Below the pieces are notes generated by a model. It saw only the letters and a program-made list of their open reading frames with translations. It was not told where the DNA came from and did no database searches. 64,000 bases of DNA, taken from contig NZ_VTRS01000001.1 in assembly GCF_008641065.1 (NCBI RefSeq), positions 558,001-622,000 on the forward strand, read 5' to 3'. Shown one piece after another: positions 1-10,011 of this stretch; positions within the stretch are counted from its first letter, which is position 1, and each line of letters begins with the position of its first letter. The stretch is from Rhabdaerophilum calidifontis (GTDB lineage Bacteria; Pseudomonadota; Alphaproteobacteria; Rhizobiales; Beijerinckiaceae). The translations under genes and the position numbers were made by a program.

Positions 1-2
1 TC

Positions 3-1166
3 GGCCGCTTCCCCATCCGCGCGGCGTGGCTCTTCTTCGTCTTCCCGGCGCTGGTGCTCAATTATCTCGGGCAGGGCGCCTTCGTCCTGAAGAATATCGG
101 CGACGAGAAATCCGTCGCCAACCCGTTCTTCCTGCTGGCGCCGGAATGGGGCGTGCTGCCGCTGGTCATCCTGTCCGGCGTTGCGACCATCATCGCCAGC
201 CAGGCGGTGATCACCGGTGCCTTCTCGCTCACCCAGCAGGCGGTGCAGCTCGGCCTGCTGCCGCGCATCGAGATCCGCCACACCTCGGAGACCCAGCACG
301 GGCAGATCTACATTCCGCAGGTCAACCGCATGCTGGCGCTGGGCGTCATCGCGCTGGTGCTGTCCTTCAAGACCTCGAGCGCGCTGGCCTCGGCCTACGG
401 AATCGCGGTGACCGGGGCGATGCTCGCCGATACCGGGCTGTTCTTCGTCGTCGCCTATCATGTCTGGAAATGGGATCGCTGGCAGGTGGCGCTGTTCGGC
501 ATCCCCTTCCTGGCGGTCGATCTGATCTTCTTCGGCGCCAATTGCCTCAAGATCCCCGAGGGCGCCTATCTGCCGCTCATCTTCGGCGCGGTGCTGATCG
601 TGACCATGTGGACCTGGGTGCGCGGAACCCGGATCGTCTACGACAAGTCGCGGCGCGATTCGGTGCCTTTGCCCGATCTCGTGAAGATGCTCGAGAAATC
701 GAAGCCGGTCCGCGTGGCGGGCACCGCCGTCTTCCTGACAAGCGACCCGGAGACGGCACCCGGCGCCCTGCTGCACAATCTCAAGCACAACAAGGTGCTC
801 CACAAGCGCAACATCATCCTCACCATCCACACGGCGGATACGCCGCGCGTGACCGATTCCGAGAAGCTGACGGTCGAGGATCTCAGCGAGGACGTGAAGC
901 GGATCATCGTCCGCGTCGGCTATATGGAAAGCCCGCGCGTGCCGCATTTCCTGGCGCTCGCACGCCGGCGCGGGCTCGATTTCGACATCATGCAGACCTC
1001 GTTCTTCCTCGGCAAGCGGACGATCAAGGCGGCGGCCAGTTCCGGCATGCCGCTCTGGCAGGACAATCTCTTCATCTTCCTGTCGCGCACGGCGGCGAAC
1101 GCCACGGACTTCTTCCACATCCCTACCGGCCGCGTCGTCGAGCTCGGCGCGCAGGTCACGGTCTGA
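3..1166 (+). CDS. kup: Kup-family potassium uptake protein, C-terminal part (5' end outside the window)
   Basis: Partial: the reading frame is already open at position 3, and 387 codons remain of a family that is normally about 630 residues. The first visible residues (GRFPIR, then LNYLGQGA) match the middle of Kup/HAK transporters. Several hydrophobic segments follow, then from about position 640 a soluble cytoplasmic tail typical of the family. Kup proteins import K+ together with protons across the inner membrane. The ATG at 54 is internal and not the true start. No partner gene is visible; the next gene follows after 66 bases in the same direction. Identification is firm at family level. 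Confidence 0.93.
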   Translation, partial: GRFPIRAAWLFFVFPALVLNYLGQGAFVLKNIGDEKSVANPFFLLAPEWGVLPLVILSGVATIIASQAVITGAFSLTQQAVQLGLLPRIEIRHTSETQHGQIYIPQVNRMLALGVIALVLSFKTSSALASAYGIAVTGAMLADTGLFFVVAYHVWKWDRWQVALFGIPFLAVDLIFFGANCLKIPEGAYLPLIFGAVLIVTMWTWVRGTRIVYDKSRRDSVPLPDLVKMLEKSKPVRVAGTAVFLTSDPETAPGALLHNLKHNKVLHKRNIILTIHTADTPRVTDSEKLTVEDLSEDVKRIIVRVGYMESPRVPHFLALARRRGLDFDIMQTSFFLGKRTIKAAASSGMPLWQDNLFIFLSRTAANATDFFHIPTGRVVELGAQVTV

Positions 1167-1232
1167 CGCCGCGGGCCGCCTTGCCTTCGCGGCCGGGGCT
1201 TGCCAGTCTCGCGCTCGGGAAGGAGAAACGGC

Positions 1233-2297
1233 ATGGATCCCGAGAAGCTCGCGGCGCTGCGCGCCCGGTTCGGCGCGGCCGAGGCCAGCGAGGTGCAGGA
1301 CGCGGAATTCCGCAAGGTGGTGGACCTGCTCTTTACCGGCAAGGACCGCCGCGCCAAGCCCTATGAGGGAGTCTCGTCCTTCCTCGACGCGCCCCTGCGT
1401 CTCGAGGCCGCGAAGACGGGGGATTTCTCCGGTATCGACATCCCGCTGATCGGCGTGCCGATGGATCTCGGCGTGACGCATCGGCCCGGCTCGCGGCTCG
1501 GGCCGCGCGCGGTGCGCGGGGTTGAGCGGATCGGTCCCTATCACGAGGTGCACCGGATCGTCCCGATCGCCGAGTTCGGGGTCGCCGATCTCGGCGACGT
1601 TCCCTTCCGCTCGCGTTATTCGCTGGAGCAGAGCCACGCGGATATCGAGGCGTTCTACCGCCCGCTCGCCGAGGCGGGGCTGCGGCCGGTCTCGGTCGGG
1701 GGCGACCATTCGATCACCTTGCCGATCCTGAAGGCGCTGGGCGCGAAGCGGCCGCTCGGCATGATCCATATCGACGCGCATTGCGATACCGGCGCCCCGT
1801 TCGAGGGCTCGCGCTTCCACCATGGCGGGCCGTTCCGGCAGGCGGTGCTCGAAGGCGTGCTCGATCCCGAGCGGGTGATCCAGATCGGCATCCGCGGCAA
1901 TGCCGAGTTCCTGTGGGAATTCTCCTATGCCAGCGGGATGCACGTCATCCATGCCGAGGACTTCATGCGGCTCGGCGTGGACGAGACGATCCGGCGCATG
2001 CGGGCGGTGATCGGCACGGGGCCGGCCTATCTCTCCTTCGATGTCGACAGCCTCGACCCCGCCTTCGCGCCGGGCACCGGGACGCCGGAGGCCGGGGGGC
2101 TTTCGAGCCGCGAGGCGATGGCGCTGATCCGCGGCGCGGCGGGGCTCGACCTCGTCGGCGGCGATGTCGTCGAGGTCGCGCCGCAATATGATGCGACCAG
2201 CAACACCGCCCAGGCCGGCGCGCAGATGCTGTTCGAGATCGTGAGCGTGGTCGCTTTGGCGCTCAGGGCGCAGCGAGGGCGAGCAGCGCCTCGGTGA
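1233..2297 (+). CDS. speB: Agmatinase / ureohydrolase family enzyme
   Basis: A 354-residue member of the arginase/agmatinase family, which hydrolyses guanidino compounds to urea and an amine using two Mn2+ ions. The metal-binding motifs are present: GGDHS near residue 156, DAHCDT near 181 and SFDVDSLDP near 268. I chose the ATG at 1233 because GGAAGGAGA lies just upstream; an upstream TTG at 1200 lacks such a site. Substrate is not fixed by sequence: agmatine, 4-guanidinobutyrate and related compounds are all possible. Its 3' end overlaps the convergent hydrolase gene by 35 bases. A link to the polyamine block at 35-38.6 kb is conceivable, but the genes are not adjacent. Confidence 0.87.
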   Translation: MDPEKLAALRARFGAAEASEVQDAEFRKVVDLLFTGKDRRAKPYEGVSSFLDAPLRLEAAKTGDFSGIDIPLIGVPMDLGVTHRPGSRLGPRAVRGVERIGPYHEVHRIVPIAEFGVADLGDVPFRSRYSLEQSHADIEAFYRPLAEAGLRPVSVGGDHSITLPILKALGAKRPLGMIHIDAHCDTGAPFEGSRFHHGGPFRQAVLEGVLDPERVIQIGIRGNAEFLWEFSYASGMHVIHAEDFMRLGVDETIRRMRAVIGTGPAYLSFDVDSLDPAFAPGTGTPEAGGLSSREAMALIRGAAGLDLVGGDVVEVAPQYDATSNTAQAGAQMLFEIVSVVALALRAQRGRAAPR

Positions 2298-3075
2298 GCG
2301 CGGAGCGCGGCTCGGCAAGCCCGGCGATCACCGTGAAATGGTTGGCCGCCGGGATTTCGAGATAACGCGTCCCGGCGCCCTGCGCCGCCCAGCTCGCGGC
2401 GATCAGCCGCGACTGGCGGCGATATTCCGCGCTTTCCGCGCCGCCCACCGCCGCGACGAGCCGCGTGTCGGCATTGGGCCGGAGATGGTGCGGCGAGAGC
2501 CGCGCCGCCTCCGCGTCGTCAAGGCCGAGCCTGGCATTCACCGAGGTCGCGACCAGCGGCACGAGATCGAACAGGCCGGAGATCGCGAGCCCGGCCGGGC
2601 AGAGATCGGTGGGCGCGGCGGGGGCGAGCGCGCGCCAATTGGTTGCAAGCAGCATCGCCGCCAGATGCCCGCCGGCGGAATGGCCGAAGGGCAGGACCGG
2701 GCGGCCCGTTTCGCGCCAGAGATGCAGCGCGGCGGCGCGGATTTCGTCGATGATTGCGGCGAGCGGCACATCCGGGCAGAGATCGTAGCCCGCGATCGCG
2801 CAATCGAGCCCGCGCGCATTCGCGCCCGCCGCCATGTGGCTGAAGAAGGATTTGTCGAGCGCCTGCCAGTAGCCGCCATGGATGAAGAGCGCGACCGGGC
2901 CGGCGCCGGCAGCCGGGAAGAGATCATAGGCCATGCGCGGGGAGGGGCCATAGGCGATGGCCCTGTGCGGCCGCCCCGCGCGATAGGCGCCGGCATCCCG
3001 CGCCCAGCCGGCGATGATCGCGGGATGCTCCGGCACCCGGGCGCGATTGTTGTATTCCGCTTCGTAATCGATCAT
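2263..3075 (-). CDS. Alpha/beta hydrolase, arylformamidase (KynB-like) type
   Basis: A 270-residue alpha/beta hydrolase. The oxyanion motif HGGYW sits near residue 72, the nucleophile elbow GHSAGGHL near 138, and a likely catalytic His in ANHFTV near 246. HGGxW plus GHSAGG is the signature of the kynurenine formamidase/esterase-lipase group, so N-formylkynurenine or another small ester or amide is a plausible substrate; no other tryptophan catabolic gene is nearby to support this. The start at 3075 gives the usual N-terminus for these proteins (MIDYEAEYNNR). The gene runs opposite to the peptide transporter and overlaps the agmatinase gene tail to tail. Confidence 0.82.
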   Translation of the reverse strand: MIDYEAEYNNRARVPEHPAIIAGWARDAGAYRAGRPHRAIAYGPSPRMAYDLFPAAGAGPVALFIHGGYWQALDKSFFSHMAAGANARGLDCAIAGYDLCPDVPLAAIIDEIRAAALHLWRETGRPVLPFGHSAGGHLAAMLLATNWRALAPAAPTDLCPAGLAISGLFDLVPLVATSVNARLGLDDAEAARLSPHHLRPNADTRLVAAVGGAESAEYRRQSRLIAASWAAQGAGTRYLEIPAANHFTVIAGLAEPRSALTEALLALAAP

Positions 3076-3234
3076 GCGGCCTCGCCGAGAATTCTGGGCA
3101 GATACCGGGCCGCCGGCACATGGTTTGCCTGCGGTTGTGAAATCCGGCTGGCTTTCGCCCGCGCGGGTTGCCAGAATGGCGGCTCGATACCGGCGCGGCA
3201 AGAACGGCGCCGGACCAAGAACAGGGAGCATGGC

Positions 3235-4815
3235 ATGGTTGCCGTTTGGAAAGGCGCCGCCCTCGCGGCTGCTTTGGTGCTTGGCGGCTGGGGCAGCGCC
3301 ACGGCGATGGAGCTCAGGATCGGGCTCGCGGCGGAACCGAGTTCGGCGGATCCGCATTACCACAACCTCACGCCCAACAACGCGGTCGCGCGGCATGTCT
3401 TCGAGGCGCTCGTCGATATGGACGAGGTGCAGACGATGAAGCCGGGCCTCGCGGAGAGCTGGAAGACGCTCGACGACACAACCTGGGAATTCAGCCTGCG
3501 CAAGGACGTGAAGTTCCATGACGGATCGCCGTTCACGGCGGATGACGTGCTCTTCTCGTTCAACCGCGTGCCGAACGTGCCGAAATCGCCCTCGCCGAAA
3601 ACCGCCTATGTGCGCGGCAAGGTGATCGAGAAGATCGACGACCACACGATCCGCATCAGGACCGCGCGGCCGGACGCGCTGATGCTGAACAGCCTCGCGC
3701 AGATCGAGATCATGTCGGCGAAGGCGGCCGCGAGCGCCAGCACCGAGGATCTCAATGCCGGCCGGGGCACGGTGGGCACCGGCCCCTACCAGTTCGTGGA
3801 ATTCGTGCCGGGCGACCGGCTCGTGGTGAAGCGCAACGACGCCTATTGGCGCGGGCGGGAACCCTGGGAGAAGGTGACCTTCCGCTTCATCAAGTCGGAC
3901 CCGACGCGCGTCGCGGCGCTGCTCTCCGGCGATGTCGACGTGATCGAGACCGTGCCGACCGCCGATGCCCAGCGCCTCGCGAAGGAGCCGAAGGTCGCCC
4001 TCGCCAGCGCGCTCTCGAACCGCGTGATCTATCTCCACATGGACAGGCTGCGCGAGACATCGCCCTTCGTGAAGAGCAAGGACGGCTCGGCGATCAAGAA
4101 CCCGTTCCACAATCTCAAGGTGCGGCAGGCGCTGACGCGGGCGATCAACCGCCCGGCCATCGTCGAGCGGATCATGGAAGGCGAGGCGGTGCCGGCGAGC
4201 CAGCTTCTGCCCGATGTCTATGCCGGGACCTCGAAAAACCTGAAGCCTGTCGCCTATGATCTCGAAGCGGCGCGCAAATTGCTCGCGGAGGCCGGCTATC
4301 CGAACGGCTTCCGGCTGACGATCCACGGGCCGAACGGCCGCTATACCAACGACACCAAGATCATCGAGGCCGTGGCGCAGATGTTCACGCGGCTCGGTGT
4401 CGAGACCACGGTCGAAACCCTGCCGCCGGCGGTGTTCTTCTCGCGTGCCTCATCCGGCGGGCCGGACAAGACCCCGGAATTCTCGATGATCCTTGCCGGC
4501 TGGTCGGCGGGAACGGGCGAGCCGGGCGATTCGATGCGCTCGCTGCTGATGAGCTTCGATCCGCAGGCCGGAACCGGCTCGGCCAATCGCGGCCGCTATT
4601 CCAACCCGCAATTCGACCAGCTCATCCAGAAAGGGTTCGCCACGGTCGATGCGGCGAAGCGCGCCGAGATCTTCGCCTCGGCCGCCGAGGTGGTGATGAA
4701 CGATGTCGGGCTGATCCCGATCCATTACCAGAAGAACACATGGGCGGCGAAGAAGGGCCTCAAGGTCACGCCCAGGACCGACGAATACACTTTCGCCATG
4801 TCGGTTCGTCCCTGA
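3235..4815 (+). CDS. ABC transporter substrate-binding protein, family 5 (peptide/nickel type)
   Basis: A 526-residue periplasmic solute-binding protein of the DppA/OppA family. It starts with a Sec signal peptide (hydrophobic stretch residues 6-20, cleavage likely after SATA). The phrase DVKFHDGSPFTADDVLFS, typical of SBP_bac_5 proteins, lies near residue 88. GGGAG about six bases before the ATG at 3235 supports this start. It is the first gene of a complete five-gene importer (binding protein, two permeases, two ATPases) and presumably delivers di- or oligopeptides, or a related compound such as glutathione or a sugar oligomer; sequence alone does not fix the ligand. Confidence 0.9.
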   Translation: MVAVWKGAALAAALVLGGWGSATAMELRIGLAAEPSSADPHYHNLTPNNAVARHVFEALVDMDEVQTMKPGLAESWKTLDDTTWEFSLRKDVKFHDGSPFTADDVLFSFNRVPNVPKSPSPKTAYVRGKVIEKIDDHTIRIRTARPDALMLNSLAQIEIMSAKAAASASTEDLNAGRGTVGTGPYQFVEFVPGDRLVVKRNDAYWRGREPWEKVTFRFIKSDPTRVAALLSGDVDVIETVPTADAQRLAKEPKVALASALSNRVIYLHMDRLRETSPFVKSKDGSAIKNPFHNLKVRQALTRAINRPAIVERIMEGEAVPASQLLPDVYAGTSKNLKPVAYDLEAARKLLAEAGYPNGFRLTIHGPNGRYTNDTKIIEAVAQMFTRLGVETTVETLPPAVFFSRASSGGPDKTPEFSMILAGWSAGTGEPGDSMRSLLMSFDPQAGTGSANRGRYSNPQFDQLIQKGFATVDAAKRAEIFASAAEVVMNDVGLIPIHYQKNTWAAKKGLKVTPRTDEYTFAMSVRP

Positions 4816-4881
4816 GCGGCGCGGGCCGGGCCGGCGGTTCGTCCGCCGCCCCGGCCGGCCCGCCAACCGGTGTCCGGGGTC

Positions 4882-5859
4882 ATGATCGCCTTCATCATCC
4901 GCCGCGTCGGGCAGGCGCTGGCCGTCATCCTCGTGATGACGGTGCTCGTCTTCTTCGGCACCCATGTCATCGGCGATCCGGTCTGGATGATGGTGCCGGG
5001 TGACGCGACGCAGGAGCAGGTCGAGCAGGTCCGGCGCGAATTCGGCTTCGACCAGCCGGCGCATCGGCAATTCCTGGCCTTCCTGCGTGATATCGCACAG
5101 GGGGATTTCGGCCGCTCCTATGTCCATGGCGGCCCGGCCTTCGCGCTGATCCTCGAGCGTATGCCGGCGACGCTCGAACTCGCCTTCGCGGCGCTGCTCA
5201 TGGCGGTGGTTCTCGGCATTCCGCTGGGACTCTATGCCGGGCTCAACCCGGAGGCGGCGCCGGCGCGCGCCATCATGGCGGGCTCGATCCTCGGTTTCTC
5301 GCTGCCGACCTTCTGGGTCGGGCTGATGCTGATCATGCTGTTCTCGGTGATGCTCGGCTGGCTGCCCGCGACCGGGCGCGGCCCGACTGTCTCGGTGTTC
5401 GGGATCGAGACCTCGATGCTGAGCCTGGAGGGCTGGCGGCACCTTCTCCTGCCGGCGCTCAACCTCGCGCTGCTGAAGGTGAGCCTCGTCATCCGGCTGA
5501 CGCGCTCCGGTGCCCGCGAGGCGGCGCTGCAGGATTACGTCAAGTTCGCCCGCGCCAAAGGGCTTTCCCGGCGGCGGATCGTCGGGGTGCATATCCTCAA
5601 GAACATCCTGATCCCGATCGTCACCGTGCTCGGGCTCGAATTCGGCTCGCTGGTTGCCTTCTCGGTCGTCACCGAGACGATCTTCGCCTGGCCGGGCATG
5701 GGCAAGCTGCTGCTGGAGGCGATCCAGCGCCTCGACCGGCCGCTGATCGTCGCCTATGTCATGGTGGTGGTGATGCTTTTCGTGACGATCAACCTCATCG
5801 TCGACATCCTCTATTCCGCGCTCGATCCGCGTGTGCGGCTCACCGGGGATACGGCATGA
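4882..5859 (+). CDS. ABC transporter permease, DppB type
   Basis: A 325-residue inner-membrane permease with the N-terminal MxxFxxRR pattern (here MIAFIIRRVGQAL) and a C-terminal half carrying the EAA-loop region (ARAKGLSRRRIVGVHILKN) that docks on the ATPases. It forms the first half of the channel of the peptide-type importer. The ATG at 4882 was chosen; an in-frame GTG at 4870 would add four residues but has no better ribosome site. It ends in an ATGA overlap with the second permease, so the two are translationally coupled. Confidence 0.9.
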   Translation: MIAFIIRRVGQALAVILVMTVLVFFGTHVIGDPVWMMVPGDATQEQVEQVRREFGFDQPAHRQFLAFLRDIAQGDFGRSYVHGGPAFALILERMPATLELAFAALLMAVVLGIPLGLYAGLNPEAAPARAIMAGSILGFSLPTFWVGLMLIMLFSVMLGWLPATGRGPTVSVFGIETSMLSLEGWRHLLLPALNLALLKVSLVIRLTRSGAREAALQDYVKFARAKGLSRRRIVGVHILKNILIPIVTVLGLEFGSLVAFSVVTETIFAWPGMGKLLLEAIQRLDRPLIVAYVMVVVMLFVTINLIVDILYSALDPRVRLTGDTA

Positions 5860-6767
5860 GCGCCGAGGCGGGCATGCCGGGCGCGGAGATGGCGGGCGCG
5901 GGCGGGCTCGGCCGCTTCGCGCGGCGCTTCGCGGAGGATCGCGTGGCGCTTTTCGGCCTCGTGCTGCTGCTGGTGATCGCGGGGCTGGCGCTGATCGCGC
6001 CGTTCATCGCACCGCAGAACCCCTATGATCTCGCGCGGGTCGACATCATGGATTCGCGCCAGCCGCCGGGCGCCCGCGCCGGGGACGGGTTCACGATGTG
6101 GCTCGGCTCCGACGGCGTGGGGCGGGATCTTGTCTCCGGGATCCTCTACGGATTGCGGATCTCGCTCGCCGTCGGGCTCGTCTCCGGCCTGATCGCGGCG
6201 GCGATCGGCATGACGCTCGGTCTGGTCGCGGCCTATGCCGGCGGCAGGACCGAAACGCTGATCATGCGGCTTGTCGATCTGCAATTGTCGCTGCCCTCGG
6301 TGCTCGTGGCGCTGATCCTCGTCGCGCTGCTCGGCAAGGGCATCGACAAGATCATCCTCGCGCTCGTCATCGTGCAATGGGCTTATTACGCGCGCACGGT
6401 GCGCGGCTCGGCGCTGGTCGAGCGGCGGAAGGAATATGTCGAGGCGGCGCGTTCGCTGGGGCTCTCCCATGCCCGCACGGTGTTCCGGCACATCCTGCCG
6501 AACTGCCTCGCGCCGGTGATCGTGATCGCCACCGTCCAGACCGCGCATGCGATCAGCCTCGAGGCGACGCTGTCCTTCCTCGGCGTCGGCCTGCCGCAGA
6601 CCGAGCCGTCGCTCGGCGTGCTGATCGCGAACGGGTTCCAATACATGCTCTCGGGCAAATACTGGATCTCGTTTTTCCCCGGCATCGCGCTGCTGGTGAC
6701 GATCGTCGCGATCAACCTGGTCGGCGACCGGTTGCGCGACGTGCTCAACCCGCGGCTGGAGCGCTGA
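5856..6767 (+). CDS. ABC transporter permease, DppC type
   Basis: A 303-residue permease, partner of the DppB-like protein. A hydrophobic segment near residues 35-55 is followed by the periplasmic loop and the core permease domain; the EAA-loop (ARSLGLSHARTVFRHILPN) is near residue 202. The N-terminal 25 residues are rich in Gly/Ala/Glu and not conserved in the family. The start overlaps the preceding stop (ATGA), and the next gene begins one base after its own stop. Confidence 0.9.
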   Translation: MSAEAGMPGAEMAGAGGLGRFARRFAEDRVALFGLVLLLVIAGLALIAPFIAPQNPYDLARVDIMDSRQPPGARAGDGFTMWLGSDGVGRDLVSGILYGLRISLAVGLVSGLIAAAIGMTLGLVAAYAGGRTETLIMRLVDLQLSLPSVLVALILVALLGKGIDKIILALVIVQWAYYARTVRGSALVERRKEYVEAARSLGLSHARTVFRHILPNCLAPVIVIATVQTAHAISLEATLSFLGVGLPQTEPSLGVLIANGFQYMLSGKYWISFFPGIALLVTIVAINLVGDRLRDVLNPRLER

Positions 6768-6768
6768 C

Positions 6769-7779
6769 ATGGCGGCGGCGGGCCGGGGGCGGCCGGTACT
6801 CGAGGTCTCCGATCTCGCCACGCATTTCCTCACGCGTGAGGGGGTTGTGAAGGCGGTGGACGGCGTTTCCTTCGCGGTCCATGCCGGCGAGGTGCTGGGG
6901 CTCGTCGGCGAATCCGGCTCGGGAAAATCCGTGACCGGGTTCTCGATCCTGGGGCTGATCGACCCGCCGGGACGGATCGTCGCGGGGTCGATCCGGCTCA
7001 AGGGCGAGGAACTCGTCGGGCGCGGCGAGGCTGCGATGCGGGCGCTGCGCGGCCGCCGCTTCGCGATGATCTTCCAGGATCCGATGATGACGCTCAACCC
7101 GGTCTTGCGGATCGACACCCAGATGATCGAGGCCGTCACGGCGCATGAGGCGGTGAGCGTGAAAGCCGCGCGGGCGCGCGCGGTCGAGGTGCTGGGGCTC
7201 GTCGGCATTCCCGCGCCCGAGGAGCGGCTGAATGCCTATCCGCACCAGTTCTCCGGCGGCATGCGCCAGCGCGTCGCGATCGCCATCGCGCTGCTGCATC
7301 GCCCGGCGCTGATCATCGCCGACGAGCCGACAACCGCGCTCGATGTCACGATCCAGAGCCAGATTCTGGCCGAAATGCAGGGGCTCGTGCGCGATCACGG
7401 CACGGCGCTGATCTGGATCACCCATGATCTCGCGGTGGTCGCCGGCCTCGCGGACCGGGTTGCGGTGATGTATGCGGGCCGGATCGTCGAGCAGGGCGCG
7501 GTCGATTCCGTGCTCGATTCGCCGATCCATCCCTATACCCAGGGGCTGATCGGATCGGTGCCGGGAACGGCGCGGCACGGGGCGCGGCTCCGCCAGATTC
7601 CCGGCGCCGCGCCCTCGCTGCTGCGCCTGCCACCGGGCTGTGCGTTCGAGCCGCGCTGCGCGCGCGCGATTCCGGTCTGCCGCGCGGCGCCGTCCCTGTC
7701 GCGGACGCCGGACGGGCGCGCGTTCCGCTGCCACAATCCCGTGCCGCAGGGTGCTGCCCTGCCGGAGATGCCGGCATGA
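6769..7779 (+). CDS. ABC transporter ATP-binding protein, DppD type
   Basis: A 336-residue ATPase of the oligo/dipeptide transporter class. Walker A is GESGSGKS near residue 46, the signature QFSGGMRQR near 163, and Walker [13 protein letters not shown] near 181. The C-terminal extension holds the Cys-containing oligopeptide transporter domain ([15 protein letters not shown], residues about 291-305), which in homologues can bind an iron-sulfur cluster. It follows the permease after one base and overlaps the next ATPase by four bases. Confidence 0.92.
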   Translation: MAAAGRGRPVLEVSDLATHFLTREGVVKAVDGVSFAVHAGEVLGLVGESGSGKSVTGFSILGLIDPPGRIVAGSIRLKGEELVGRGEAAMRALRGRRFAMIFQDPMMTLNPVLRIDTQMIEAVTAHEAVSVKAARARAVEVLGLVGIPAPEERLNAYPHQFSGGMRQRVAIAIALLHRPALIIADEPTTALDVTIQSQILAEMQGLVRDHGTALIWITHDLAVVAGLADRVAVMYAGRIVEQGAVDSVLDSPIHPYTQGLIGSVPGTARHGARLRQIPGAAPSLLRLPPGCAFEPRCARAIPVCRAAPSLSRTPDGRAFRCHNPVPQGAALPEMPA

Positions 7780-8804
7780 GTGCGGCGGGGGCGGAAGCCG
7801 GCGCGGTGGACCTCGTCCGGGTCGAGGGCGTGGCGAAGCGGTTCGTTCGGCCGGTCGATCTCGCCGGGCGGATCGCCAACCTGCTCGGCGCGCGCAACCG
7901 CGAGAGCGTGGTGCACGCGGTCGACGGCGTCGATCTCGCGATCCGGCCGGGCGAGGTGGTGGCGCTGGTCGGGGAATCCGGCTGCGGTAAATCGACCCTC
8001 GGCCGGGTCGTGGCGGGCATCCACGCGCCGAGCGCCGGGCGCATGCTCTGGGAGGGGCGGGACATCGCCACGCTCACGGGCCCGGCGCGGCAAGCCTATA
8101 CGCTCGGCGTGCAGATGATCTTCCAGGATCCGATGTCCTCGCTCAATCCGCGCATCCGGGCCGGCGAGATCGTCGGCGAGGCGCCGCGCGTGCACGGCCT
8201 TGTCGCGAAGGGCGAGGTCGACGGCTATGTCGCCGAGTTGTTCCGCCGTGTCGGGCTCGACCCCGATTACCGGCGGCGCTTTCCCCATCAATTCTCGGGC
8301 GGGCAGCGCGCCCGCATCGGCATCGCGCGGGCGCTGGCGGTCCGGCCCCGGCTGCTCGTCTGCGACGAATCGGTTGCGGCGCTCGACGTGTCGATCCAGG
8401 CGCAGGTGCTCAACCTGTTCATGGATCTGCGCGCTGCGCTGGGGCTCGCCTATCTCTTCATCAGCCATGATCTCGGCGTCGTGCGGCATATCTCGGACCG
8501 GATCGTGATCATGTATCTCGGCCGGGTCGTGGAAAGCGGGCCGACGGAGGCGCTGTTCGCCGGGCCGCTGCATCCCTATACGCGCGCGTTGATCGAGAAC
8601 GTGCCGCGCCTTGATGCGCGGCGTCGCGCGTTCACGACCATCCGGGGCGAGATTCCCTCGCCGCTCCGCCCGCCGTCCGGCTGCCATTTCCACCCGCGCT
8701 GCCCGGAAGCCGGGCCGCGCTGCGCGCGCGAGCGGCCGCGCGAGATGGTGGTACCCGGCGGGCGGATGGTTGCCTGCCATCTTCAGGATGGCGGGGTGGC
8801 CTGA
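7776..8804 (+). CDS. ABC transporter ATP-binding protein, DppF type
   Basis: A 342-residue ATPase, second nucleotide-binding subunit of the importer. Walker A GESGCGKST is near residue 66, the signature QFSGGQRARIGIARAL near 170, Walker B LLVCDESVAALD near 192, and a C-terminal Cys-rich oligo_HPY domain (FHPRCPEAGPRC) near 307. The Walker B region reads CDESVAALD, a common variant in DppF/OppF. Last gene of the operon; it ends 13 bases before the convergent SGNH hydrolase gene. Confidence 0.92.
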   Translation: MSAAGAEAGAVDLVRVEGVAKRFVRPVDLAGRIANLLGARNRESVVHAVDGVDLAIRPGEVVALVGESGCGKSTLGRVVAGIHAPSAGRMLWEGRDIATLTGPARQAYTLGVQMIFQDPMSSLNPRIRAGEIVGEAPRVHGLVAKGEVDGYVAELFRRVGLDPDYRRRFPHQFSGGQRARIGIARALAVRPRLLVCDESVAALDVSIQAQVLNLFMDLRAALGLAYLFISHDLGVVRHISDRIVIMYLGRVVESGPTEALFAGPLHPYTRALIENVPRLDARRRAFTTIRGEIPSPLRPPSGCHFHPRCPEAGPRCARERPREMVVPGGRMVACHLQDGGVA

Positions 8805-8817
8805 GGCGGTGGCCCGT

Positions 8818-10011
8818 TCAGCGCCAGCGGAAATCGTCGGCGCGGCCTGGGCGCGGCTCCGGCGCGAGACCGCGATCGAACAGGTCGCGCGTCGCGGGGT
8901 CGGCGGGCGGGTTCGAGCGTCGGCTGGTCAGCGTGGCCGCGGAGGCCGGGGGCGATAGCGGGCGCATCTCGCCGATCGGGTCGCGGAGCCTGATTGCGGG
9001 GGCGGGCAGCGGCGGTGGCGCGACGGCCGGGATCTGGCCCGCGCCGGGCGCGACGGGAAGTGTCGCCATGGCCGGCTGTGGTTCGGCGCCGGGGCGGTCG
9101 CCAAGGCGGCGGCGCAGCGGTTTCTCGACGAAGAAGGCGAGCTTGCGCTGGCCGGCGGGCGAGAAATGGATCCCGTCCGGGCCGCGCAGGCGCACAATGT
9201 CGCCGATAATATCCGGCCCGCTGGCGGTGAAGCCGCCCGCCTGATCGGAGAAACCGTCGAAGGTTTCCACGAAGGTCTCCCCGACCGCTGTCACCCGCTC
9301 GCGGATCATCTCGTTGAGCATCGCGAGTTCGGCCGAAAGCCGCGGGCTGCGCATCACCGGCAGGCCGACCCAGACCAGCGGCACCCGCGCCTGCTGGGCG
9401 CGGTCGATGATCGCGTCGATCCGCTTGCGATAGGCGTCCCGCCAGGGCTCGGACAGCGGTTCGAGCGTCTGATCGCCAGCGCGGATCGGCTGGCGGTCGT
9501 TGAGGCCGAGCATCACGACGAGGGCGGCGGGTTTCGGTGTCTCGGCAAGCAGCGCGGCGAGTGTCTTCGGCCAATCATGGTAATCGCCCCGCACGAGCCC
9601 GGAGGCGCTGATGCTCTTGTGGCGGAAGAGCAGGTCCGCCTTCGCGGCCGGGTCGGCCTCGAAGCCGGCAACGAGGGCATCGGCAAGCGAATCGCCGATC
9701 ACCAGCACCTGCGGTTTCAGGGAATCGGGGATCGCCGGCGCAGCGCCAGCCGTGCCGGCATCCGGCGCCGTCACCGGCGGCATGACGAGGCCGAGCGTCC
9801 AATCCTCGGGGAAGGCGGGGGCGAGCACCGGCCGGTCATAGCGCCGGTGGGGACGATAGGTCTGCGGCGCCGCCCGCTGCGGCTGGGCGCGCGGCAGGGA
9901 TATGACGCGCCAGGGCTGCACCGAGGGCTCGCTCTCCGCCCGTGCAGCGTGTCGCCCCGTGCCCGCCGCGAGGCCGGCGAGGAGCGCGACCAGAGCGAGG
10001 GAACGGAGCAT
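8818..10011 (-). CDS. SGNH/GDSL hydrolase family protein (DUF459 type), exported
   Basis: About 397 residues. A signal peptide (MLRSLALVALLAGLAAG, cleaved around AARAES) is followed by a Pro/Arg-rich linker and the SGNH domain: block I GDSLAD near residue 107, the Asn block GLND near 167, and the Asp-His block DGIHFSPAG near 273. Such proteins are periplasmic esterases or acyltransferases acting on cell-wall or exopolysaccharide modifications; the substrate here is unknown. I prefer the ATG at 10011 because GGAAG lies six bases before it; the ATG at 10017 directly abuts that site. The C-terminal 110 residues are Pro/Ala/Arg-rich and probably disordered. Confidence 0.82.
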   Translation of the reverse strand: MLRSLALVALLAGLAAGTGRHAARAESEPSVQPWRVISLPRAQPQRAAPQTYRPHRRYDRPVLAPAFPEDWTLGLVMPPVTAPDAGTAGAAPAIPDSLKPQVLVIGDSLADALVAGFEADPAAKADLLFRHKSISASGLVRGDYHDWPKTLAALLAETPKPAALVVMLGLNDRQPIRAGDQTLEPLSEPWRDAYRKRIDAIIDRAQQARVPLVWVGLPVMRSPRLSAELAMLNEMIRERVTAVGETFVETFDGFSDQAGGFTASGPDIIGDIVRLRGPDGIHFSPAGQRKLAFFVEKPLRRRLGDRPGAEPQPAMATLPVAPGAGQIPAVAPPPLPAPAIRLRDPIGEMRPLSPPASAATLTSRRSNPPADPATRDLFDRGLAPEPRPGRADDFRWR